Shown here in pieces: positions 7,094-11,848 of a stretch of DNA of 11,848 nucleotides. The first letter of the stretch is position 1. Every line of letters starts with the position of its first letter. Made by a program: the position numbers and the translations under genes. The notes beneath the pieces are model-generated. The model saw only the letters and a program-made list of their open reading frames with translations. It searched no databases and was not told where the DNA came from. Source of the DNA: Bacillota bacterium (lineage in GTDB: Bacteria > Bacillota > Clostridia > Peptostreptococcales > Anaerovoracaceae); NCBI GenBank assembly GCA_017515765.1, contig JAFWFF010000119.1, positions 1 to 11,848 of the forward strand. Reading direction: 5' to 3'.

Positions 7094-8188
7094 CTATACG
7101 TTGAAGAGGAAGTTCATGACGTCTCCGTCCTTTACTACGTATTCCTTGCCTTCCGATCGTATGAAGCCTTTCTCCTTTGCCTGCTGGAGGCTGCCGCCGC
7201 ATTCCATGAGCTTGTCGTAAGCTATAGTCTCAGCGCGGATGAAGCCCTTCTCGAAGTCGGTGTGGATCTTGCCCGCGGCCTGGGGAGCCTTGGTCCCTTC
7301 CTTTATGGTCCATGCGCGGACTTCGTCTTCTCCGGCAGTGAGGAAGGAGATGAGCGAGAGGAGGCGGTAGGAGGCTTTGATCAGCTTATCGAGTCCGGAT
7401 TCGCTGATGCCCAGCTCTTCAAAGAACATCTGCTTTTCTTCGGGGTCGAGTTCTGAGATCTCCTGTTCGATCTCGGCGCTGATGACGCAGGTCTCGGCGC
7501 CTTCCGCCGCAGCGAGGTCTTTTACCTTGCGGATAAACTCGTTGTCTTCGCTTGCGTTCGCCATGTCCTCTGATACGTTGAGAACGTAGATGACCGGCTT
7601 GAAGGAGAGGAGGTTGAGTGACTTTACGAACTCAGCCTCTTCTGGTTCAAGGTCCAGAGAGCGGGCGGGGAGCCCTTCGCCGAGATGGTCGTTCACCCTG
7701 TTCAGTATGTCTAGCTCGGCCTGGAGAGACTTGTCGCCCTTAAGATTCTTGGCGGTCTTGGCTATGCGTTTCTCTATGACTTCCATGTCCGAGAGGATGA
7801 GCTCGGTGTTTATTATGTCGATATCGCGGACAGGGTCGACGTTCCCGTTCACATGCACGATATTATCGTCAACAAAGCATCTCACGACGTGGACTATCGC
7901 CGCCACGTCCCTGATGTGTCCGAGGAATTTGTTCCCGAGGCCTTCGCCGTTGGACGCGCCTTTGACAAGGCCTGCGATATCGCAGAATTCCACGGTCGCG
8001 TGTATGGTGCGGCGTGAGTTGTATATCTCATGGAGCTTGTCGACCCTCGGGTCGGGCACGGTGACAACGCCCACGTTCGGTTCTATGGTGCAGAACGGGT
8101 AGTTCGCGGCTTCGGCGCCGGCTTTCGTTATCGCATTGAACAAAGTGCTCTTTCCCACGTTGGGAAGGCCAACGATACCTAATTTCAT
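7094..8188 (-). CDS. ychF: Redox-/ribosome-associated P-loop ATPase YchF (OLA1 family)
   Basis: Universally conserved Obg-related NTPase that prefers ATP, binds ribosomes and is linked to stress responses. The 364-aa length is standard. Motifs: G1 GLPNVGKS (residues 7–14), switch segment NYPFCTIEPN (29–38), G3 DIAGL (70–74), and a G4 region reading LNVSED instead of NKxD, as expected for YchF and the reason for its relaxed nucleotide specificity. His112 in NIVHV matches the His that replaces the catalytic Gln in HAS-type NTPases. The C-terminal TGS domain ends GDVMNFLFNV, the usual YchF terminus. The start ATG overlaps the lgt stop (ATGA, 8185–8188), and a strong GGAGG (complement of 8196–8200) lies inside the end of lgt. 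Translational coupling to lgt is likely. Confidence 0.97.
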   Translation of the reverse strand: MKLGIVGLPNVGKSTLFNAITKAGAEAANYPFCTIEPNVGVVTVPDPRVDKLHEIYNSRRTIHATVEFCDIAGLVKGASNGEGLGNKFLGHIRDVAAIVHVVRCFVDDNIVHVNGNVDPVRDIDIINTELILSDMEVIEKRIAKTAKNLKGDKSLQAELDILNRVNDHLGEGLPARSLDLEPEEAEFVKSLNLLSFKPVIYVLNVSEDMANASEDNEFIRKVKDLAAAEGAETCVISAEIEQEISELDPEEKQMFFEELGISESGLDKLIKASYRLLSLISFLTAGEDEVRAWTIKEGTKAPQAAGKIHTDFEKGFIRAETIAYDKLMECGGSLQQAKEKGFIRSEGKEYVVKDGDVMNFLFNV

Positions 8189-8985
8189 ATGTTATCCTCC
8201 ATATCCCGGTCCTGGGCTCCGCCCGCGGCGTCGGATACAGTGTCTTTTTCTTTTGATCTGCGGCTGAGCACAGCGTACAAAACCAGGCAGATCAGGAAGA
8301 CGCATGCAGATAGCACCTGCGCCTGTTTGAACGGCCCTATCATCAGGCTGTCGGTCCTTAGAGCCTCTACAAGAAAGCGCTCGAATGAATACAGCATTCC
8401 GTACAGCAGGGAGATCTGCCCGCCGAAGCGGCGCCTGCGGGAAACGTACAGCAGAAAGACGAACAGTCCCAGACACCAGATCGACTCATAGAGAAAAGTA
8501 GGATGGACTTTCACCCCGTCGACTATGATGCCCCATGGAAGGTCCGTCGGTCCGCCGTGGGCTTCCGAATTGAAAAAGTTCCCCCATCTGCCGATGGACT
8601 GGGCCAGGGCCACCTGCGGAAAGACCAGGTCGGTCATGTCGCGCAGCCTGATCTTGTGGTGCCTGCATACCAGGTAAGCGGTGATCAGGCCGAAGATGAG
8701 GCCGCCGTGGATGGCTAGCCCGCCGCTCCTGATGTCCAGTATCTTCCGGATGTCGCCTGCGTAGTAATCCCACGAGAAGATCACATAGTAAAGCCTTGCG
8801 CCTATGATGGAAAAGGGGATGAGGAAGATCGCGAAATCGAGGACGTGGTCTTCCCGGAGCCCTACGGTATGGGCGCGCCTGCACGATATGATGATGGCGA
8901 GGATGAAGCCCAGGCCGATCAGGATGCCGTACCAGCGGACGTCAAAACCGAATATGCTGAACGCGATGGGGTTTGGTGCCTGCAT
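8185..8985 (-). CDS. lgt: Prolipoprotein diacylglyceryl transferase
   Basis: Membrane enzyme that moves diacylglycerol from phosphatidylglycerol to the lipobox Cys of prolipoproteins, the first step of lipoprotein maturation. The 266-aa protein has the Lgt landmarks: RWYG (17–20, equivalent to the essential Tyr region), GGLAIHGGL (88–96, with His93), the signature SIGRWGNFFN (130–139, with Arg133) and HPTFLYES. About seven hydrophobic segments fit a polytopic membrane protein. The C-terminal ~30 residues form a charged, probably disordered tail. The start at 8985 is supported by GGAGG about 8 nt upstream. A TG-extended -10 promoter lies just upstream, and ychF follows in an ATGA overlap. The divergent secreted protein has no lipobox, so it is not an Lgt substrate. 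Confidence 0.97.
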   Translation of the reverse strand: MQAPNPIAFSIFGFDVRWYGILIGLGFILAIIISCRRAHTVGLREDHVLDFAIFLIPFSIIGARLYYVIFSWDYYAGDIRKILDIRSGGLAIHGGLIFGLITAYLVCRHHKIRLRDMTDLVFPQVALAQSIGRWGNFFNSEAHGGPTDLPWGIIVDGVKVHPTFLYESIWCLGLFVFLLYVSRRRRFGGQISLLYGMLYSFERFLVEALRTDSLMIGPFKQAQVLSACVFLICLVLYAVLSRRSKEKDTVSDAAGGAQDRDMEDNI

Positions 8986-9008
8986 CGAAATACCTCCGTT
9001 ACCCGATT

Positions 9009-9036
9009 ATTATACCATCGAATTGCGGAAAAACAA
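9009..9036 (-). promoter_or_regulatory. Promoter of the lgt–ychF operon
   Basis: On the - strand, a perfect -10 TATAAT (complement of 9009–9014) preceded by TGG, an extended -10. The best -35 is poor (TTGTTT, complement of 9031–9036, 16-bp spacer). The predicted start is near 9002, giving a leader of about 17 nt ahead of lgt. Confidence 0.7.
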
Positions 9037-9052
9037 AAGGCTGAGCCTATTG

Positions 9053-9074
9053 TTTCTTAAGAATTATTAAGAAA
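9053..9074. repeat. AT-rich inverted repeat in the lgt / repeat-protein divergent region
   Basis: TTTCTTAA (9053–9060) and TTAAGAAA (9067–9074) form an 8-bp inverted repeat with a 6-bp spacer. The same stretch also holds a direct repeat of TTAAGAA at 9057–9063 and 9067–9073, a 10-bp period. This suits a protein-binding site lying between the two divergent promoters, but AT-rich DNA makes chance occurrence easier. Confidence 0.5.
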
Positions 9075-9085
9075 TCGCTGGCGCT

Positions 9086-9100
9086 CACGCGTTTCGCGTG
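9086..9100. repeat. GC-rich inverted repeat abutting the -10 of the repeat-protein promoter
   Basis: Perfect CACGCG (9086–9091), TTT, CGCGTG (9095–9100). It ends on the TG of the extended -10, so a protein bound here would touch the promoter. There is no T-tract in either direction, so it is not a terminator. Confidence 0.55.
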
Positions 9101-9107
9101 TTATAAT
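9099..9107 (+). promoter_or_regulatory. Extended -10 promoter of the secreted repeat protein
   Basis: TGT followed by a perfect TATAAT (9102–9107). No good -35 is found at 16–18 bp; TGGCGC (9079–9084) is the closest. The predicted transcription start near 9114 lies after the ATG at 9111, which excludes that codon as the start for this transcript. Confidence 0.7.
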
Positions 9108-9127
9108 ACCATGTCTGATTATGTGCG

Positions 9128-9142
9128 GCCGCCCGGGGCGGC
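9128..9142 (+). promoter_or_regulatory. GC-rich leader hairpin just before the ribosome binding site
   Basis: GCCGCC (9128–9133), loop CGG, GGCGGC (9137–9142), all G–C pairs, in the predicted 45-nt leader and 4 nt before the Shine–Dalgarno sequence. It could stabilise the mRNA or affect ribosome access. It may also be fortuitous. Confidence 0.45.
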
Positions 9143-9146
9143 TTCA

Positions 9147-9151
9147 GGGAG
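9147..9151 (+). promoter_or_regulatory. Ribosome binding site that fixes the repeat-protein start
   Basis: GGGAG, 7 nt before ATG 9159. The alternative ATG 9111 has no such site and lies upstream of the predicted transcript start. The product from 9159 also begins with a conventional signal peptide. Confidence 0.75.
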
Positions 9152-9158
9152 AAAGATA

Positions 9159-11165
9159 ATGCGTGACAAACACGTCAATTCAAACATAATACGTATCCTT
9201 GCGGTGATGACCGCGTTCCTCATAGCGTTTTCGGGGAATCTTTCGTTTACTTCGTTCGCGGATGACGAGCCTCAGGCAGGGGAGACCGGCGGACAGGCCG
9301 GATTCGTCTGGAACGACGGCGAGATCTACTTTGTTGACGAGAACGGGAACATCGCGAAGGGCGGCTGGATAGATTTCGAGGACGCAAGATACTTCGCATC
9401 CAAGACAGGCGCCATCTACCGCAACACCTATATCAACTTCGGGGACACCGAGAAGTACTATATGCTCGAGGACGGCAGGATGGCCAGGGGCTTCTTCTGG
9501 TATGAAGGAGAGCTCCATTTTGCCGACGTCGAGACCGGAATGGTCAAGCTGGACGGCGGCTGGGTGACGTATGCTGAGAAGAAGTTCTACGCGAACAAAG
9601 ACGGCGTGTTCTACCATGACCGCTCAATAGACTTCGGCGGAGTCACTTATTATCTCGGAGCCGACGGCGGCGCGATCACCGGTTTCTATGAAGTAGACGG
9701 GAAACTGCGCTACTTCAATCCTTCGACCTTCGTCGCGAACACCGGCAGCGGATGGCTGGAAGTCGACGGAAACAAGTACTACGCCGAGGAAGGCGGAGCC
9801 TATTACCACGGGGAATTTGCCGAGATCGACGGCGCCAAATACTATTTTGACGCGAACGGCGCTCTGTGCAGAGGCTTCTTTGAGATCGACGGCGACCTGT
9901 ACTGTTCCAATGAGAACACAGGAGCCATAGAGGCTTCCAACAGCTGGCTGAACATCTACGGGCGCAGCTATTACACCGACGCCGACGGACGCCTGTTCCG
10001 GAACACGTTCATCCATTTCGGGGACGTCTATTACTATATGGGAGACGACGGAAGCGTCCAGACCGGATGGTTCATGTCAGAGGATGAGAAACTTCACTAC
10101 GCCGATCCGGAGACCGGAGTCGCAAGGACCGAAGAGGGATGGTTCGAACTCGACGGAAAGCGCTATTTCAACGACGGCGAAGGCAACTTCTACTATGACC
10201 GCATCATCAGGCGGGGCGACGACGAGTTCTTCCTCGCGGAAGACGGCAGCGTAAAGACCGGTTTCGTCTGGGACGGCGACGACCTGCGCTACGCTGAGGA
10301 GAACGGACTCCTCAGGAACACCGGCGGATGGAAGATGGTAAAGGGAAAGCTTTATTATTCCAACGATTCCGGATCTTTCTACTATGACCGCTTTATCCAC
10401 CTCGGGGACGATTACTACTATCTCGGAGCTGACGGCGCCGCATGGACCAACAGGGGAGATACGATCAACGGCATATTCTACTCCTTCGATGAGAGAGGAG
10501 TGGTATCCAAGGAAGGCGGCTGGGGCGAGTTTGAAGGAAAGAAGTATTTCCTTGACGCTTCGACCGGAATGCCTTACACCAGCACCTTCGTTTCCTTCGG
10601 CGACACGGTCTACTATGCCGGATCCGACGGATATATGGTCAGCGGATGGCAGGAGATCGACGGGAAGCAGTATTACTTTGATCCCGTGACCTTCATAATG
10701 GCCAGGGATACGTATATCGACGGACGCTACATAGACCACGACGGAGTCTCCAAGAAGGTAGAGGAGATCCCAGTCGTGAGCAGCAGCACCGTAAAGACCT
10801 ACATGTCATGGACGGCTGTGACCGATACCGGATCTGCCCAGTACAGGATCCTGAGCCAGGCGGAACACGGTTCGAACGGCCTTATGTACTACGACGGATA
10901 CATCTGCATCGCGCTCGGAAGCCAGTACGGACCGGTCGGAACCAAGTATTACATGACGATCGGCGGAGTGGTCTACAAGTTCATCAAGGCCGACGCCAAG
11001 GCGGATATCCACACCGCGAACGGCGAGGGATGGACCGGACCCGACGGCCACATAATCGAGTGCATAGTCGATATGGACAAGCTCGACAGCCGCGCGGCTT
11101 TCTCGGGCAACTGCAACGTACTGATACCGGGATCGGTGACCAAGATACTCAGAATAATCGAGTAG
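9159..11165 (+). CDS. Secreted cell-wall-binding-repeat protein with distinct C-terminal module
   Basis: Predicted exported, probably wall-associated protein of 668 aa with unknown biological role. The N-terminus is a signal peptide: basic residues, hydrophobic core IIRILAVMTAFLIAFSG, and a likely SPase I site after TSFA, near residue 35; there is no lipobox Cys. Residues ~50–515 are tyrosine-, glycine- and aspartate-rich repeats like the choline/glucan-binding CW_binding type (GWxxxDGKxYYF, GADGxxxTGF). They are organised as seven super-repeats of 63–65 aa, preceded by a partial unit. A linker (about 515–547) leads to a C-terminal module (548–668) that lacks the repeat pattern and contains GPVGTKYYMTI (591–601), ADAKAD and IIECIVDMDKL. 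The mature protein is acidic. There is no LPXTG anchor and no recognised catalytic domain in the repeats. The start was chosen from the ribosome site and promoter position. A hairpin follows the stop. Confidence 0.9.
   Translation: MRDKHVNSNIIRILAVMTAFLIAFSGNLSFTSFADDEPQAGETGGQAGFVWNDGEIYFVDENGNIAKGGWIDFEDARYFASKTGAIYRNTYINFGDTEKYYMLEDGRMARGFFWYEGELHFADVETGMVKLDGGWVTYAEKKFYANKDGVFYHDRSIDFGGVTYYLGADGGAITGFYEVDGKLRYFNPSTFVANTGSGWLEVDGNKYYAEEGGAYYHGEFAEIDGAKYYFDANGALCRGFFEIDGDLYCSNENTGAIEASNSWLNIYGRSYYTDADGRLFRNTFIHFGDVYYYMGDDGSVQTGWFMSEDEKLHYADPETGVARTEEGWFELDGKRYFNDGEGNFYYDRIIRRGDDEFFLAEDGSVKTGFVWDGDDLRYAEENGLLRNTGGWKMVKGKLYYSNDSGSFYYDRFIHLGDDYYYLGADGAAWTNRGDTINGIFYSFDERGVVSKEGGWGEFEGKKYFLDASTGMPYTSTFVSFGDTVYYAGSDGYMVSGWQEIDGKQYYFDPVTFIMARDTYIDGRYIDHDGVSKKVEEIPVVSSSTVKTYMSWTAVTDTGSAQYRILSQAEHGSNGLMYYDGYICIALGSQYGPVGTKYYMTIGGVVYKFIKADAKADIHTANGEGWTGPDGHIIECIVDMDKLDSRAAFSGNCNVLIPGSVTKILRIIE
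9363..10709 (+). repeat. Seven tandem super-repeats (63–65 aa, 189–195 bp) inside the secreted protein
   Basis: Units begin at 9363, 9558, 9750, 9942, 10137, 10326 and 10518, each with Gly/Ser-Trp. Every unit has three sub-repeats of about 20 aa: a GWxxxxGKxYY part ending in a Tyr/Asn pair, a FGDxxYYLGADGxxxxGF part, and a DGxLxYxxxxTG part. A lone third-type sub-repeat (about 9300–9362) precedes unit 1. Protein-level similarity is clear; at the DNA level copies are diverged, apart from short identities such as TTCTACTATGACCGC shared by units 5 and 6. Confidence 0.85.
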
Positions 11166-11202
11166 GGTGCAGCATCAAAGCAGCCAGATCAGAAGATAAC
11201 GG

Positions 11203-11243
11203 ACCCTGCCGGCCAGCAAGAGCATTACCGGCAGGGTGTTTAT
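11203..11243 (+). terminator. Probable terminator after the secreted repeat protein
   Basis: 10-bp stem ACCCTGCCGG (11203–11212) and CCGGCAGGGT (11228–11237) with a 15-nt loop, then GTTTATT. The stem is strong but the U-tract is broken and the loop long, so termination may be partial. Confidence 0.65.
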
Positions 11244-11275
11244 TATAATCAAAGGATGAGGAAACCGATAATAGT

Positions 11276-11848
11276 ATGAAGCTGATCATAATGATCACGA
11301 TATACATAGCGATGTTCGCGGTCGGCGCGCTGCTGACCTGGTCAAACGTGCGGGGCTGGCGGAAAAGCAGGGGCTCTGCCCGCAGAAGCCACGCGTTCTG
11401 GCTGATCCCTTACGTCGTTCTGTCGTCGCTTCCTTTGATCGGGGCGTTCATTCCGGACAGCCCCGTAAAAAATGCCGTGCAGGCTGTCGGGAACATATGG
11501 CTGGGCTTTTTCGTATACTACGGCGGGCTGCTGCTGATATTTACCGCTGTTTCGGGTATCGCGGGGCTGATTGCCGGGCGGAAGAAGAGAAGGGATCTCC
11601 ATGGCGCTGTGCTGTGCGTTTCCATAGCAGCTGCTCTGGTACTGTTCGTATACGGGCTGTATAACGCTCAGCAGCCAAAGTTGGTGACCTACGACATCGC
11701 TCTGGACAAACCTGCCGAAGAGTGCAGCGAGATGAAGATCGTGCTGATAGCCGACCTCCATCTGGGAGTTAATTCAAGCCTGCCTTTGATGCAGAAGACA
11801 GCGGGGATGATCAACGATCTCGATCCTGACGTCGTACTCGTTGCCGGC
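11276..11848 (+). CDS. Membrane-anchored metallophosphoesterase, 3'-truncated by window edge
   Basis: Predicted calcineurin-like phosphoesterase with an N-terminal membrane domain; the substrate is not known. The frame is open from ATG 11276 to the window end (191 codons). Four hydrophobic segments lie at about residues 3–22, 41–59, 74–98 and 113–128. The phosphoesterase domain then begins MKIVLIADLHLG, with the first metal-binding DxH at Asp160/His162. The window ends at VVLVAG, one residue before the Asp of the expected second motif GDxxD, so catalytic completeness cannot be judged. The start has only a weak and distant GAGG (11258–11261); no other in-frame start lies upstream because of a TAA at 11246–11248. 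ATG 11291 is an alternative. The layout matches YkuE-like or related membrane metallophosphoesterases of Firmicutes. It lies 110 bp after the repeat-protein gene. Confidence 0.85.
   Translation, partial: MKLIIMITIYIAMFAVGALLTWSNVRGWRKSRGSARRSHAFWLIPYVVLSSLPLIGAFIPDSPVKNAVQAVGNIWLGFFVYYGGLLLIFTAVSGIAGLIAGRKKRRDLHGAVLCVSIAAALVLFVYGLYNAQQPKLVTYDIALDKPAEECSEMKIVLIADLHLGVNSSLPLMQKTAGMINDLDPDVVLVAG

Noticed and set aside
9111..9158. ATG 9111 as start of the secreted protein
   Set aside because: It lies 4 bp after the -10 element, upstream of the predicted transcript start, has no ribosome site and would place a GC-hairpin-encoded segment before the signal peptide.
9159..9270. Lipoprotein signal (possible Lgt substrate next to lgt)
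   Set aside because: The signal peptide has no Cys near the cleavage region, so lipidation is not expected.
9363..10709. CRISPR-like or satellite DNA array
   Set aside because: The ~192-bp periodicity is in coding sequence, stays in frame, and the copies are diverged at DNA level. It is a protein repeat, not a CRISPR array.
10077..10739. Antisense open frame (220 codons) opposite the repeat protein
   Set aside because: Its Val-rich sequence is the mirror of the repeated Asp/Tyr codons on the other strand. No motif supports it.

Overview
The window (11,848 bp, by eye somewhat over half G+C) looks like ordinary chromosome of a Gram-positive anaerobe of the Clostridia. This is inferred from the lon–engB gene pair, a GlpP-type antiterminator, strong AGGAGG-like ribosome binding sites, short hairpin–T-tract terminators, TG-extended -10 promoters and a secreted protein with Firmicutes-type cell-wall-binding repeats. 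AGG (Arg) and ATA (Ile) codons are frequent. I cannot name the genus. There is no rRNA, tRNA, CRISPR array, insertion sequence or clear prophage.

Region 1 (1–5231, + strand) is a tight five-gene cluster: lon (5' end outside the window), engB, hpt, glpP and a beta-CASP metallo-beta-lactamase nuclease. Gaps run from a 4-bp ATGA overlap to 20 bp, and the cluster closes with a perfect 10-bp-stem terminator. It joins protein quality control, ribosome assembly, purine salvage, RNA-level control and RNA processing.

Region 2 (5232–7068, + strand) holds two regulator-like genes, each with its own promoter in AT-rich DNA. One encodes a 134-aa protein of unknown function. The other encodes a PucR-family transcription factor with no purine-catabolism genes nearby. 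A strong hairpin at 7042–7068 separates it from the convergent genes.

Region 3 (7094–8985, - strand) is a two-gene operon, lgt then ychF, joined by an ATGA overlap. It encodes the lipoprotein diacylglyceryl transferase and a universally conserved P-loop NTPase.

Region 4 (8986–9158) is a divergent intergenic region with two TG-extended -10 promoters, two inverted repeats and a GC-rich leader hairpin. It drives lgt to the left and, to the right, a 668-aa secreted protein (9159–11165). That protein has seven 63–65-aa aromatic/glycine-rich super-repeats and a separate C-terminal module of about 120 aa. After another hairpin, a membrane-anchored metallophosphoesterase begins at 11276 and runs off the window.

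Most of the window is core housekeeping. The parts worth a second look are the repeat protein with its C-terminal module and structured upstream region, the 134-aa unknown gene with a palindrome in its promoter, and the two regulators (GlpP, PucR) that sit apart from their classical targets. I saw nothing that amounts to a new multi-gene system.
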